A stretch of 64,000 nt of DNA from Streptomyces sp. Edi4 (GCF_040253615.1 NZ_JBEJGY010000004.1:2046001-2110000); one strand, 5' to 3'; positions 25,009 through 34,634 are shown, counted from the stretch's first letter. Made by a program: numbers and translations. The notes: generated by a model from the letters alone, not told the origin.

Positions 25009-25962
25009 CTACATGATCGGGTCGGGCTGGCGCGCCAGGTCGGCGGCGCCGACCAGACCGGCCTTGTTGCCGAGCTGGGCCGCGATGACGTCGGCGACCG
25101 GGCGCCAGTTGCCGCCGACCAGCCAGCGCTTGTAGGACTTGCGGATCGGGTCGAGCACCAGCTCGCCCTCGTCCGAGAGCCCGCCGCCCACGATGAACGC
25201 GGAGGGGTCGAAGAGCGAGGCCAGATCGGCAAGGCCCGCGCCCGCCCAGCGCGCCAGCTCCCGGTAGGAGTCGACCGCGACCGGGTCGCCCTGACGCGCG
25301 GCCATCGAGATGTGCTTGCCCTCGATGCCCTCGGGGGTGCCGTCGCCGAGCCCGAGCAGGAACTCGGCACGCTCGGGGGTGGCGTTGGCGCGCTGCATCG
25401 CGTACCGCACAAGGGCGCGGCCCGAGGCGTACTGCTCCCAGCAGCCCTGGCTGCCGCAGCCGCACAGCAGCCCGTCCGGCACCATCCGGATGTGGCCGAA
25501 CTCGGCGGCCACGCCGAAGTGGCCCCGGCGCAGCTTGTTGCCGATGATGATGCCGCCGCCCAGGCCCGTACCGAGCGTGATGCAGATGACGTTGCGGTGG
25601 CCCTTGCCCGCGCCGAAGCGATACTCGCCCCAGGCGGCCGCGTTCGCGTCGTTCTCGACGACGACGGGGAGGCCGACGCGCAGCTCGACCTTCTCCTTGA
25701 GCGGTTCCTGGCGCCAGTCGATGTTGGGCGCGAAGTAGACGGTGGATCGCTGGCGGTTGACGTACCCGGCGGCCCCGATGCCCACGCCCACGATCTCGTG
25801 TCCGGCGCGCGCTCCCTCGACGGCGGAGGCGATCGCGTCCACGATGGCTTCGGGCGTGCCGGGGGTCGGCACCTTGTGGGTCGAGAGGATGTTGCCCTCC
25901 TCGTCGACCACGCCCGCCGCGATCTTCGTGCCGCCGATATCGACACCGATGGTGAGTCCCAT
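25009..25962 (-). CDS. glkA: ROK-family glucokinase
   Basis: A 317-residue ROK kinase, the same length as S. coelicolor GlkA. It phosphorylates glucose and is needed for carbon catabolite repression in Streptomyces. The phosphate-1 loop is GVDIGGTKIAAGVV (residues 6-19). The sugar site includes ENDANAAAWGEYRFG (about 103, catalytic Asp) and LGTGLGGGIIIG. The ROK zinc motif CGCGSQGCWE is at about 170-179. ATG 25962 fits the family start. It is flanked by the SCO2127-like gene on the same strand, a linkage conserved in Streptomyces. Confidence 0.96.
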   Translation of the reverse strand: MGLTIGVDIGGTKIAAGVVDEEGNILSTHKVPTPGTPEAIVDAIASAVEGARAGHEIVGVGIGAAGYVNRQRSTVYFAPNIDWRQEPLKEKVELRVGLPVVVENDANAAAWGEYRFGAGKGHRNVICITLGTGLGGGIIIGNKLRRGHFGVAAEFGHIRMVPDGLLCGCGSQGCWEQYASGRALVRYAMQRANATPERAEFLLGLGDGTPEGIEGKHISMAARQGDPVAVDSYRELARWAGAGLADLASLFDPSAFIVGGGLSDEGELVLDPIRKSYKRWLVGGNWRPVADVIAAQLGNKAGLVGAADLARQPDPIM

Positions 25963-26080
25963 GAATCCCTCAGTTCGGTCGAGCCCCGCTAGGGCCAACC
26001 GTACCCGAGGCGGGGCGGCTCTCAGCGTGCCGCGTCCGCGTTCGTCCGGGGTGTGAGACCAGCGCCGTCCCCCGGCCGTC

Positions 26081-26512
26081 TCAGTCGAGGTCGATGTGTT
26101 CGGCCGGTCCCGGACCCTCGTCGCGCTTGGCGTCGTCGGCGGCCGTCCAGCGGCGCTCGTGCCGCTCGACGGCGGAGCGGTAGGCCGCGAGCAGTTCGCC
26201 GCCGGCCGCGGCGAGGTGGTCGAAGACCTCGGGGTTGCGCTCGATGACGGGCTCGACTGCGGACTTCGCCTGGCTGATCAGCTGCTGCACGGCCCCATGG
26301 GCGGCGAGCCCGGAGAGCCCCGCCGGGCCGGCGAAGAGCCCGCCGACCTTGTCGCTCACGGCCTCGAACAGCTTGCGCAGCTCCTCGGCGGCGGACCCCG
26401 GCGGGGTGCCGTACTGGGCGCGGCGGCGCTCCTTCTCGGCGGCCAGGTCCTCGGCGCAGGCGTCGGCCCAGGCATCCGCGTCGGGTGCGGGGCGCTCGGT
26501 GGCTTCGCTCAT
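26081..26512 (-). CDS. SCO2127-like protein (DUF5304-type)
   Basis: A 143-residue, Ala- and charge-rich, mostly helical protein with no signal peptide or strong membrane segment. A central stretch (about residues 45-110) alternates amphipathic helices (EELRKLFEAVSDKVGGLF, VQQLISQAKSAVEPVIERNPEVFDHL). By position directly upstream of glkA on the same strand, it corresponds to SCO2127, which published work on Streptomyces links to glucokinase expression and glucose repression. That link is position- and memory-based. No catalytic motif is visible. Confidence 0.78.
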   Translation of the reverse strand: MSEATERPAPDADAWADACAEDLAAEKERRRAQYGTPPGSAAEELRKLFEAVSDKVGGLFAGPAGLSGLAAHGAVQQLISQAKSAVEPVIERNPEVFDHLAAAGGELLAAYRSAVERHERRWTAADDAKRDEGPGPAEHIDLD

Positions 26513-26611
26513 GGCGGACTCCAGCGGCTGGTTCCTACGGGCTGTTTCCCTCGACGTTACCCGAACGGGGGTATCGCGTTCAGTGTCCGCGGGCCCGCGG
26601 GCCGGGATGTT

Positions 26612-27742
26612 TCAGTGTCCGCGGGGCCACAGGCCCGGATCGGGCGCGAAGCGGATGTGCAGTACGCCCTCGCGCAGCGCCGCCCCGGCCACCGAGCAGC
26701 GGCGCAGCGCGGAGGGCAGCGCGGCGACGCGCCGGAACGGACCGACGGTGAGCAGGAGTTCGTCGCCGCGCCGCACCAGAGAGAGACCGTCCTTGACGGC
26801 GCCGGGCAGCGGCAGGCGCCACACCAGTACGCCGTCCTCGGCGAGCCGGTCCTCGACGGTCCACGCCGGGGCCGGCACAGTCGCGCGGTCCGGATCGAGG
26901 CCGGGGTCGAGCAGGTCGAGGTCGTCGTCGCCGCGTGGGTCGCGGCCCAGGTGGGCCACCTCGCGCACGGTGGGGAACTCCTCGTTCAGCGCGTCGAGGT
27001 GCTTGCGCTGCTGGGCGACGAGCCCGGCGAGCCAGGGATCGGGGGTCTCGGCGGGCAGCAGCCGGTTGGCGATCACCGCGTCGAGGGCGAGGCGCTGCAC
27101 GGCGAGGCCGAGGCGCGCGGTGCGCAGGGCGTCGGCGGCGGCCGGTCCCGGCTCCACGACGAGCCGTACGACGGTGTCCTCGTCCTCGATCGCGGCCTGC
27201 ACGGCGGCCAGTTCCAGGTCCCAGCGCGCGGCGGTCTCATACAGCCACTGCGCGGGCATCGGCACCCCGGCGAGCTGGGCGAGGACCGGGCGCAGCGATC
27301 GGGCGGCCTGGCGCTCGGGCGGCAGGAGGCGGCGCAGATAACGGCGCAGCTGCTCGGGCAGGGCGAGCGTGGCGAGCGCGCTCACGGTCGGCGGGAGGTC
27401 GACGACGAGCAGACCGGGGGCGTCGGCCGCGGCCTCGCGCAGGGCGCTGAGCAGGGCGAGCTGTTCGGCGCCGGGGAGTTCGGTGAGTTCGTCGGCGTCC
27501 AGGCGGGAGGCGCCGAGCAGATCGAGCGCGGCGCCCGCACGGTCCTGGAAGGCGAGGAGTTCGGCGCGGAAGTGCGCGGCGGCGTCGATGCGCCGCACGG
27601 TGACCCCGGTCGGATCGCCGGGGAGGCGGTCCGAGGTCAGCAGGGTGACCCGGGCGCCCCGGCGGGCGGCGGCGAGCGCGGTCGCCGCCGCGTGGGTGGT
27701 GCGGCCCGCGCCGCCGGGGCCGGTGACCAGGACCGTACGCAC
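26612..27742 (-). CDS. ArsA/GET3-like ATPase with altered P-loop
   Basis: A 376-residue protein of the anion-transporting ATPase fold, like Rv2184c. The N-terminal nucleotide loop reads TGPGGAGRTT (residues 7-16). Arg14 stands where the universal P-loop Lys should be, and Pro9 where the second signature Lys of ArsA proteins should be. A switch-like LLVVDLPPT segment (about 120) is present. The C-terminal 90 residues resemble the small beta-rich domain seen in ArsA-like proteins of actinobacteria. GTG 27742 starts 2 bp after the SRPBCC gene stops, so the two are translated together. ATP hydrolysis may be lost or slow. The client is unknown. Confidence 0.84.
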   Translation of the reverse strand: MRTVLVTGPGGAGRTTHAAATALAAARRGARVTLLTSDRLPGDPTGVTVRRIDAAAHFRAELLAFQDRAGAALDLLGASRLDADELTELPGAEQLALLSALREAAADAPGLLVVDLPPTVSALATLALPEQLRRYLRRLLPPERQAARSLRPVLAQLAGVPMPAQWLYETAARWDLELAAVQAAIEDEDTVVRLVVEPGPAAADALRTARLGLAVQRLALDAVIANRLLPAETPDPWLAGLVAQQRKHLDALNEEFPTVREVAHLGRDPRGDDDLDLLDPGLDPDRATVPAPAWTVEDRLAEDGVLVWRLPLPGAVKDGLSLVRRGDELLLTVGPFRRVAALPSALRRCSVAGAALREGVLHIRFAPDPGLWPRGH

Positions 27743-27744
27743 GT

Positions 27745-28215
27745 CTACGGCTTCTCGGCTCCGTCGGCGGCGGGGGCGCCCGGGCCGCTTTCGACGCGCT
27801 TCTTCAGGCCGGCGAGCGCACGGTCGATGATGACCTTCTCGGCCTTGCGCTTGATCATGCCGAGCATGGGGATCTTGACGTCCACGGTCAGCTGGTAGGT
27901 GACCTCGGTGTGGCCGCCGGGGGCGTCGGCGAGCGTGTACGAACCGTCGAGGGTGCGCAGCATCTGGGACTTGACCAGGGTCCAGCTGACCTGGTTGCCG
28001 TTCCAGCGGTAGGCGAGGGTGTGGTCGTCCTTGATGGCGCCCGCGTCGAGCAGGAGGCGCACCTTCTCGGCGTGGCCCTCGGCGTCGGTGGCGAGCACTT
28101 CGGCCTCCTTCACCTCGCCGGTCCACTCCGGGTAGCGGGCGAAGTCCGCGATCACGCCCATGACGTCGGCGGGGGCCGCCTCGATGGTGATAGACGAGCT
28201 GGTGTGTTCCGCCAT
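27745..28215 (-). CDS. SRPBCC/START-like protein (TB16.3 family)
   Basis: A 156-residue helix-grip protein of the polyketide cyclase/dehydrase superfamily, which binds hydrophobic ligands. The start (SSSITIEAAPADVMGVIADFARYPEWTGEV) and the C-terminal long helix (IDRALAGLKKRVES) are typical. It corresponds to Rv2185c (TB16.3), which also sits next to the ArsA-like gene in M. tuberculosis. The pair may move or chaperone a lipid, which is inference. Cytosolic, no signal peptide. Confidence 0.88.
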   Translation of the reverse strand: MAEHTSSSITIEAAPADVMGVIADFARYPEWTGEVKEAEVLATDAEGHAEKVRLLLDAGAIKDDHTLAYRWNGNQVSWTLVKSQMLRTLDGSYTLADAPGGHTEVTYQLTVDVKIPMLGMIKRKAEKVIIDRALAGLKKRVESGPGAPAADGAEKP

Positions 28216-28375
28216 CGTCGTGGCTCCTCCAGTGCGCGGTCCGGTGGGTCTGGGTCTCCCCCGCCCGGCGGTGCCGGCGGCGGTGGGGAGGTGGGTGCAG
28301 GCTATCGCGTACCGGCCGGTGGCCCGTCCAGTGGCCGGTGGGCCGGGAACGGGCGGGGCCGCGCGGGTGGCCGGA

Positions 28376-29137
28376 TCACCACTCCAGGGCGAACGGCCGG
28401 GAGGTGGCCGCGAAATGGCCGACGTTCACGCACTCGGTGCGGCCGATCCGCGTCCGGCGGGCCAGCGGCTGGTGGACGTGGCCGAACAGGGAGTAGCGCG
28501 GCCGGGTCTTCTTGATCGCGGCCAGCAGCGCGCGCGAGCCGCGCTCGAAGCGGCGGGCGACGGTGTCGTACACGAGCTCGGGGACCTCGGGCGGGATGTG
28601 CGAGCAGAGCACGTCGACCTCGCCAAGCGCCTCGACCTTGGCGGCGTACTCCTCGTCGGAGATTTCGAAGGGCGTGCGCATCGGGGTGCGAAGGCCCCCG
28701 CCGACGAAGCCGAAGACGCGGCCGCCTATCTCGACGCGCTCGCCGTCGAGGACGGTGGTGCCGGGGCCCGCGTACTGCGGCCACAGGTGAGGCATGTCGA
28801 CGTTTCCGTAGGTGGCGTACGTCGGGGTGGGGAAGGCGGCGAACAGCTCGGCGTACTGGCGGCGCACCGCGGCCTCGATCGCGGCCTCCCGGTCGAGACC
28901 GGCCCACAGGGAACGGCCCAGCTCGCGGGCCTCCTCGAAGCGCCGGGCGGTGCGCAGCGCGACGATCCGGTGGGCGTTCTCGACGCCGAACAGGTCGGGG
29001 AAGATGCCGCGCGCGTGGTCGGCGTAGTCGAGGAAGAGAACCAGGTCACCCAGGCAGACCAGGGCGTCGGCCCCCTCGCCCGCCTTGGCCAGGCCCTCGG
29101 CGTTCCCGTGCACGTCACTGACCACATGAACTCGCAT
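28376..29137 (-). CDS. Calcineurin-like metallophosphoesterase
   Basis: A 253-residue phosphoesterase with the full dinuclear-metal motif set: VVSDVHGN (about residue 4), LVCLGDLV (about 28), YGNVDMP (about 107), DVLCSHIPPEVP (about 173) and LFGHVHQP (about 218). ATG 29137 was chosen since AAGGTGG lies 7 nt upstream. The substrate could be a nucleotide, cyclic nucleotide or phosphoprotein, and motifs alone do not tell. It is divergent from the acyl-CoA ligase gene. Confidence 0.9.
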   Translation of the reverse strand: MRVHVVSDVHGNAEGLAKAGEGADALVCLGDLVLFLDYADHARGIFPDLFGVENAHRIVALRTARRFEEARELGRSLWAGLDREAAIEAAVRRQYAELFAAFPTPTYATYGNVDMPHLWPQYAGPGTTVLDGERVEIGGRVFGFVGGGLRTPMRTPFEISDEEYAAKVEALGEVDVLCSHIPPEVPELVYDTVARRFERGSRALLAAIKKTRPRYSLFGHVHQPLARRTRIGRTECVNVGHFAATSRPFALEW

Positions 29138-29412
29138 GGCTGCCACCTTAGGCCGTCGGACCTGCGGTTACTTCCGGGTGGTGAGCGGGGTGGACTACTG
29201 TGCGCGAAGCAGTGCCAAAGTTGTGTGACGCACCGAACATCTGGCCGGAACCCCCTATCCGGAACCCACTACCCATGGGTAACGTCCGGGCAGTCCAGTC
29301 GTGCTCGGATGATCCGCCCCCACGGAATCCCCCGGGCACCTGCCCGATCTTGGACCGCAGCCGGCGCGTCACACAGAGCCGTGGCGCCGGCGCCCGATGA
29401 GGAGCAGCAGTC

Positions 29413-31209
29413 TTGCGCGAGTTCAGCCTTCCGGCCCTGTACGAGGTCCCTTCGGACGGCAACCTGACGGATCTGATCCGCCGCAATGCCACGCAGCACC
29501 CCGATGTCGCGGTGATGGGCCGCAAGATCGCGGGCGCCTGGGCCGATGTCACCGCACGCCAGTTCCTCGCGGAGGTCCGCGCCGTCGCCAAGGGCCTGAT
29601 CGCCTCCGGCGTCGAGGCCGGCGACCGGGTGGCGCTGCTCTCACGCACCCGCTACGAGTGGGTGCTGATCGACTTCGCCATCTGGAGCGCGGGCGCGGTG
29701 ACCGTGCCGGTGTACGAGACGAGCTCGCCCGAGCAGATCCAGTGGATCCTCGGTGACTCCGCAGCGACGCTGGCCCTGGTGGAGTCCGAGGCGCACGAGG
29801 CGTCCGTGGAGTCCGTGCGGGCCGCTCTGCCCGCCCTCAAGGGCATCTGGCGCATCGAGGCCGACGCCGTGGCCCGGCTCACCGCCGCCGGCGCGGACGT
29901 CTCCGACGCCCTGCTCGACCAGCGGATGTCCTCGGCGCACGCCGACGACCCGGCCACCATCGTCTACACCTCGGGCACCACCGGTCGCCCCAAGGGCTGT
30001 GTGCTGACCCACCGCGCCTTCTTCGCGGAGTGCGGCAACGTGGTGGAGCGCCTGAAGCCCCTCTTCCGTACCGGCGAGTGTTCGGTCCTCCTCTTCCTGC
30101 CGGCGGCCCATGTCTTCGGGCGGCTGGTCGAGGTGGCCTCGGTGATGGCGCCGATCAAGCTCGGCTGCGTCCCCGACATCAAGAACCTCACCGACGAACT
30201 CGCCTCGTTCCGGCCGACGTTGATCCTCGGCGTGCCGCGCGTCTTCGAGAAGGTCTACAACTCGGCGCGCGCCAAGGCGCAGGCGGACGGCAAGGGCGCG
30301 ATCTTCGACAGGGCCGCGAACACGGCGATCGCCTACAGCACCGCGCTCAGCACGCAGGCGGGTCCCTCCGTCGGGCTTCGCATCAAGCACAAGGTGTTCG
30401 ACAAGCTCGTCTTCAGCAAGCTGCGGGCGGTGCTCGGCGGGCGCGGTGAGTACGCGATCTCCGGGGGCGCGCCGCTCGGCGAGCGCCTTGGCCACTTCTT
30501 CCGGGGCATCGGCTTCACGGTCCTTGAGGGCTACGGTCTCACCGAGTCCTGCGCGGCCACCGCGTTCAACCCCTGGGACCGGCCCAAGATCGGCACGGTC
30601 GGGCAGCCGCTGCCGGGCTCGGTGGTACGGATCGCGGACGACGGCGAGGTGCTGCTGCACGGCGAGCACCTGTTCCAGGGGTACTGGAACAACGAGGCCG
30701 CGACCGCCGAGGCGCTGGCCGACGGCTGGTTCCACACCGGTGACATCGGCACCCTGGACGAGGACGGCTACCTCGCGATCACCGGCCGCAAGAAGGAGAT
30801 CATCGTGACGGCGGGCGGCAAGAACGTCGCCCCGGCGGTGATCGAGGACCGCATCCGGGCGCACGCGCTGGTCGCCGAGTGCATGGTGGTCGGCGACGGG
30901 CGGCCGTTCGTGGGCGCGCTCATCACGCTGGACGAGGAGTTCCTCGGCCGCTGGGCCGAGGAGCACGGCAAGCCGGTGGGGGCGACGGCGCTCTCGCTGC
31001 GCGACGACGTGGAGCTCCTCGCGGAGGTGCAGCGGGCGGTGGACGACGGGAACGCGGCGGTCTCCAAGGCGGAGTCGGTACGCAAGTTCCGGATCCTGGG
31101 GGCGCAGTTCACGGAGGAGGCGGGGCACATCACGCCGTCGCTGAAGCTGAAGCGGAATGTGGTGGCGAAGGATTTCGCCCCGGAGATCGAAGCGATCTAC
31201 ACGGCCTGA
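29413..31209 (+). CDS. Long-chain fatty-acid-CoA ligase (FadD15-like)
   Basis: A 598-residue AMP-forming ligase that activates fatty acids through an acyl-adenylate. Motifs: YTSGTTGRPKGCVLTHR (P-loop, about residue 182), GYGLTES (about 375), DGWFHTGDIG (about 437) and GRKKEIIVTAGGKNVAP (about 455), with the catalytic Lys in the C-terminal domain near TPSLKLKRN. The start is TTG 29413, with GAGGAG 8 nt upstream and no better start in frame. The large form and context match Rv2187 (FadD15), next to pimB' in M. tuberculosis as well. Confidence 0.94.
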   Translation: MREFSLPALYEVPSDGNLTDLIRRNATQHPDVAVMGRKIAGAWADVTARQFLAEVRAVAKGLIASGVEAGDRVALLSRTRYEWVLIDFAIWSAGAVTVPVYETSSPEQIQWILGDSAATLALVESEAHEASVESVRAALPALKGIWRIEADAVARLTAAGADVSDALLDQRMSSAHADDPATIVYTSGTTGRPKGCVLTHRAFFAECGNVVERLKPLFRTGECSVLLFLPAAHVFGRLVEVASVMAPIKLGCVPDIKNLTDELASFRPTLILGVPRVFEKVYNSARAKAQADGKGAIFDRAANTAIAYSTALSTQAGPSVGLRIKHKVFDKLVFSKLRAVLGGRGEYAISGGAPLGERLGHFFRGIGFTVLEGYGLTESCAATAFNPWDRPKIGTVGQPLPGSVVRIADDGEVLLHGEHLFQGYWNNEAATAEALADGWFHTGDIGTLDEDGYLAITGRKKEIIVTAGGKNVAPAVIEDRIRAHALVAECMVVGDGRPFVGALITLDEEFLGRWAEEHGKPVGATALSLRDDVELLAEVQRAVDDGNAAVSKAESVRKFRILGAQFTEEAGHITPSLKLKRNVVAKDFAPEIEAIYTA

Positions 31210-31667
31210 CCCTGGCACCGGCGCCGCCGGGTGGCTGGTCTTGAGCGCGGGCCGGCACGGGGTACCCAGGGGCACGGCTTTCCTGTGCGGGCGGACGCCA
31301 GGTGCCCAGGGGCGCGGGGAACTGCGCGCTCAGCCCAGCACGGCCCGCAGCCGGGGCTCCCGGGGCTCCGCCCCAGACCCCGTTCGCGCCTGAAGGGCGC
31401 TCGTCCTCAATCGCCGGACAGGCTGGGCATGCGCATGCTGGCCCAAGTCGGATGCCCAGGGGCGCGGGGAACTGCGCAAAAGGCGCCCGCGGCCCGCACG
31501 CGAACCGGGGCTTCAGGGGCGCGGGGAACTGCGCGAAAGCACGCCCGGCCCGCACGGCCACGCCGCCCCGCACGGGCAGAGGCAACCCCGCGAAAGCACA
31601 CGCGGCCCGCACGGGCAGAGGCAACCCGCACGCACCCCGCCCCGCCCCGCACGGGCAGACCCCCCCG
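31210..31667. repeat. Intergenic modular repeat island C (inverted orientation)
   Basis: 458 bp between convergent genes. The same modules as islands A, B and D appear on the opposite strand: CTCGTCCTCAATCGCCGG with the hairpin GCGCC-TGAAG-GGCGC (31386-31400) and GGGGCTCCGCCCCAG. Three copies of CAGGGGCGCGGGGAACTGCGC start near 31308, 31457 and 31516. The last 110 bp hold three copies of GCACGGGCAGA(GGCAAC). No credible ORF. Confidence 0.87.
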
Positions 31668-32810
31668 CTACAGCAACCCCCGCAGCTTCTCCGCCAGGAG
31701 GTCCCAGCGCCACCTCTGCTCCACCCACTCCCGCCCCCGCTCCCCCATGCGCCGCCGCAGGGCCGCATCCTGGAGCAGGGTCACGACGCGCTCCGCCACC
31801 GGCTCCGGGGTGGCGCCCGGGACCACCCAGCCCGTCTCCCCGTCAAGGACCGCGTCCGGCGCCCCGCCGGAGTCGCCCGCGATCACGGGCAGGCCGGTCG
31901 CCGAGGCCTCCAGGTACACGATGCCAAGGCCCTCGACGTCCAGACCCCCGCGCCGCGTCCGGCACGGCATGGCGAAGACGTCACCGGCGCCGTAGTGCGC
32001 GGGCAGCTCCGCCCACGGCACCGCCCCGGTGAAGCGGACCGAAGCCGAGACCCCGGTGTCCGCCGCGAGCGCCCGCAGCTGCGACTCGTACGGCCCGCCC
32101 CCCACGATGAGCAGCACCGCGTCCGGCACCGCCGCCAGGATCGCCGGCATCGCGCGGATCAGCGTGTCCTGGCCCTTGCGCGGCACCAGGCGCGAGACGC
32201 AGACCACGACGGGACGCTCGGCGAGCCCGAGCCGGGCGCGTACGGCGTCGCCGCCCGAGCCGGGGTGGAAGGTCTTCTCGTCGACGCCCGGGGGGAGGTG
32301 GACCATGCGGGCCGCTGCCTGCGGGGTCAGCGCGCCGGCGATCCGGGAGCGAGTGTACTCGCCGAGGTAGGTGATCGTGTCCGTACCCTCGCCGATCCGC
32401 CTCAACAGCTGCCGCGCGGCGGGCAGTTGGGCCCACCCCGCCTCGTGTCCGTGCGTCGTCGCCACCAGGCGTTCGGCCCCGGCGGCGCGCAGCGCGGGCC
32501 CCATGAGGCCGAGCGGCGCGGCCGCCCCGAACCACACCGAGGCGCAGCCGTGTTCGCGCAGCAGGCCGACGGCGCGCCGGGTGACCCGGGGCGTCGGCAG
32601 CAGCATCGTGGCGCGGTCCCGTACGACGGTGAACGGCTGCTCGGCGTCGAAGGCCGCGGTCGCCTCGACGCCCTCCCGGCTCCGCTTCCACGTCGAGGCG
32701 TAGACGACGATCCGCTCGGGATCCAGCCGCAGCGCCATGTTGTGCAGGAACGCCTGGATCCCGCCGGGGCGCGGCGGGAAGTCATTGGTCACGATCAAGG
32801 TCTTGTGCAT
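31668..32810 (-). CDS. pimB: GT4 mannosyltransferase, PimB'-like
   Basis: A 380-residue GT-B glycosyltransferase. It starts TLIVTNDFPPRPGGIQ (acceptor-side loop), has VWFGAAAPL (about residue 90), STHGHE-like TTHGHEAGW (about 118), CVSRLVPRKGQDTLI (about 205), FAMPCRTRRGGLDVEGLGIVYLEAS (about 290-315; the EGLGIVYLE segment holds the donor-binding EX7E-type motif) and a C-terminal EQRWRWDLLAEKL. This is the pattern of PimB' (Rv2188c), which adds the second mannose from GDP-mannose to phosphatidylinositol monomannoside. It acts at the cytosolic face of the membrane. ATG 32810 was chosen at the family start. Confidence 0.9.
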   Translation of the reverse strand: MHKTLIVTNDFPPRPGGIQAFLHNMALRLDPERIVVYASTWKRSREGVEATAAFDAEQPFTVVRDRATMLLPTPRVTRRAVGLLREHGCASVWFGAAAPLGLMGPALRAAGAERLVATTHGHEAGWAQLPAARQLLRRIGEGTDTITYLGEYTRSRIAGALTPQAAARMVHLPPGVDEKTFHPGSGGDAVRARLGLAERPVVVCVSRLVPRKGQDTLIRAMPAILAAVPDAVLLIVGGGPYESQLRALAADTGVSASVRFTGAVPWAELPAHYGAGDVFAMPCRTRRGGLDVEGLGIVYLEASATGLPVIAGDSGGAPDAVLDGETGWVVPGATPEPVAERVVTLLQDAALRRRMGERGREWVEQRWRWDLLAEKLRGLL

Positions 32811-33011
32811 CGCCGCCGACAGTACCGAACCCGGGGCGCGGAGCCGAAGGGCCGCCCGGGCGGCGGTGGCGCGCAAGCGGACGGCGCGCGGCCGCGCCTG
32901 ACGGCCGGGCCGCGGGGGCACCCGGCATCATGGCTGGTTCCGGACCCCTCAACCGAGCCTCTTGGACCTTGAACAAGGACGCAAGAAGGACGCAAGGACG
33001 ACACGGACATC

Positions 33012-34232
33012 ATGAGCATCCCCCGGCGCACCCTCGCGGTGGCGGCCACCTGGGCCGCGACCCGCTATCTCCTGCTGCTCTGCGTCTTCAGAGTGCTGGT
33101 CCTGCCCGGCCCCGACGTGACCAGCGACGTCCATGTCATCTACCGGGGCTGGGCGCAGGTGCTCGGCGCGGGAACGTACCCGCTCTCCGATGTGACCTGG
33201 CAGTATCCGCCGCTCGCCGCCCTCGCGGTGCTCTCCCCCGAGGCGCTGCCCTTCCTCGGCTACGCCTCGGCGTTCTTCGTGCTCGCCTTCCTCGCGGACG
33301 TACTGGTGTTCGGGCTGCTGATGCACGCGGCGGACCGGCCGGGCAAGTCCTTGAACGGCGCGTGGATGTGGACGCTCGGCGTGCCGCTGCTGGGCCCGAC
33401 GGCGTACGCCCGTTACGACCTGATGGTGACCGCCGTCGCGGTGGCGGCGCTGCTCGCGGGCGTCCGCCGCCCCCGGCTCCTGGGCGCCCTCGCCTCCGTG
33501 GGGGCGATGCTCAAGGTGTGGCCCGTGCTGCTCCTGGTGCGCGCCCCGCGCCGCGCCCTGACGAGCGCCGCGCTGAGCGCCGCCGCGCTTCTGGCGGCCT
33601 GTGTCGCGGCGGCCCCCGGCGCGCTCGCCTTCCTCACCTTCCAGCGCGAGCGCGGCACGGAGGTCGAGTCGCTGGGCGCGCTGGTCTTCCATGTGGCCCG
33701 GCACTTCGGCTGGCGCGGCGAGGTGCGGCTGAACTACGGCTCGGTGGAATTCCTCGGGCCGTACGTGTCGCTGGTCTCCGCGCTGTCGATGGCGCTGAGC
33801 GTGCTCGCCCTGGGCTGGCTCGTGCTGTGGCGCGCCAGGGCCCGGGGCCCGTTGGGGGCGAGCACCCTGGCGGACGCGGCGTTCACGGCGGTCCTGCTGT
33901 CCACGGCGACCAGCCGCGTCATCAGCCCGCAGTACCTGCTCTGGCTGGTCGGGCTCGCCGCGGTGTGCCTGGTCTTCCGGCGCGGTCCGATGGCCCGGCC
34001 CGCGCTGCTGGTCCTGGTCGCGACGGGTGTGACGGTCCTGGAGTTCCCCATCTGGTTCTCCCATGTGGTGGCCAGCGACCGGCTCGGCGTGCTCCTGCTG
34101 CTCGTGCGCAACGGGCTTCTGGTGGCCGCGTCCCTGATCGCCTGCCGTCAGCTGTGGCGCTCGACCGTGTCCGCCCGAGAGGCGCTGCCCCCGCGAGCGG
34201 CCCGCGCCGCCGCGCCGTCCGCCGTCGGCTGA
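33012..34232 (+). CDS. GT87-family membrane mannosyltransferase
   Basis: A 406-residue integral membrane protein with about nine to eleven hydrophobic segments. An early loop contains DVTSDVHVIYRGWAQVL and GTYPLSDVTWQYPPLAAL, matching the aspartate-bearing first loop of GT87 (GT-C fold) polyprenyl-phosphate-mannose-dependent enzymes. SRVISPQYLLWLVGL (about residue 300) is also typical. It probably adds alpha-1,2-mannose to a lipid-linked glycan outside the membrane, in keeping with the neighbouring PimB'-like gene and Rv2181 in the mycobacterial block. ATG 33012. Confidence 0.85.
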   Translation: MSIPRRTLAVAATWAATRYLLLLCVFRVLVLPGPDVTSDVHVIYRGWAQVLGAGTYPLSDVTWQYPPLAALAVLSPEALPFLGYASAFFVLAFLADVLVFGLLMHAADRPGKSLNGAWMWTLGVPLLGPTAYARYDLMVTAVAVAALLAGVRRPRLLGALASVGAMLKVWPVLLLVRAPRRALTSAALSAAALLAACVAAAPGALAFLTFQRERGTEVESLGALVFHVARHFGWRGEVRLNYGSVEFLGPYVSLVSALSMALSVLALGWLVLWRARARGPLGASTLADAAFTAVLLSTATSRVISPQYLLWLVGLAAVCLVFRRGPMARPALLVLVATGVTVLEFPIWFSHVVASDRLGVLLLLVRNGLLVAASLIACRQLWRSTVSAREALPPRAARAAAPSAVG

Positions 34233-34578
34233 GCCGGCGTACGGGTACGGCGCGTCAGCCGCGCGAGGGCCGCGCACTGGACGCCCGTGGCCAGCGCCAT
34301 GGCGAGGCACACCCCGGGCAGGCCGAGCCCCGACAGGCCCTGGGCGAGCGCCAGTTGGAGCGCCACGCCGCACCCGGTGATCCTGGCGAGCGCCGGCCCC
34401 GAGCCCCCGCCCTGGAGTACGCCGCCCAGCGCGATGAAGCAGGCGAGCAGCACCAGGTACGGTCCGAGGCAACGCAGATACAGCGTCCCGGCGGCGGCCA
34501 CCTCGCCCCGCGCGCCGAACGCGGCCATGATCCAGGGCGCGCCGCCCGCCAGAACCAGGGCCCCGGCGATCACCCGGC
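34148..34578 (-). pseudogene. MATE-family exporter remnant (C-terminal quarter)
   Basis: About 140 residues of membrane sequence on the minus strand begin abruptly near 34578 (SRVIAGALVLAGGAPWIMAAFG) and continue through CLGPYLVLLACFIALGGVLQGGG and GVCLAMALATGVQCAAL. This is the C-terminal part of a MATE multidrug exporter (family about 440 residues). The first three quarters are missing. The 3' end overlaps the convergent GT87 gene by 85 bp. Upstream of the break the frame runs into the antisense of a PadR-type regulator. Confidence 0.78.
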
Positions 34579-34634
34579 TCGTGAAGGCCGGCGCCCTCGA
34601 CCAGCGCACCGGGCCGGGCAGCGGGGCGGCGCCC

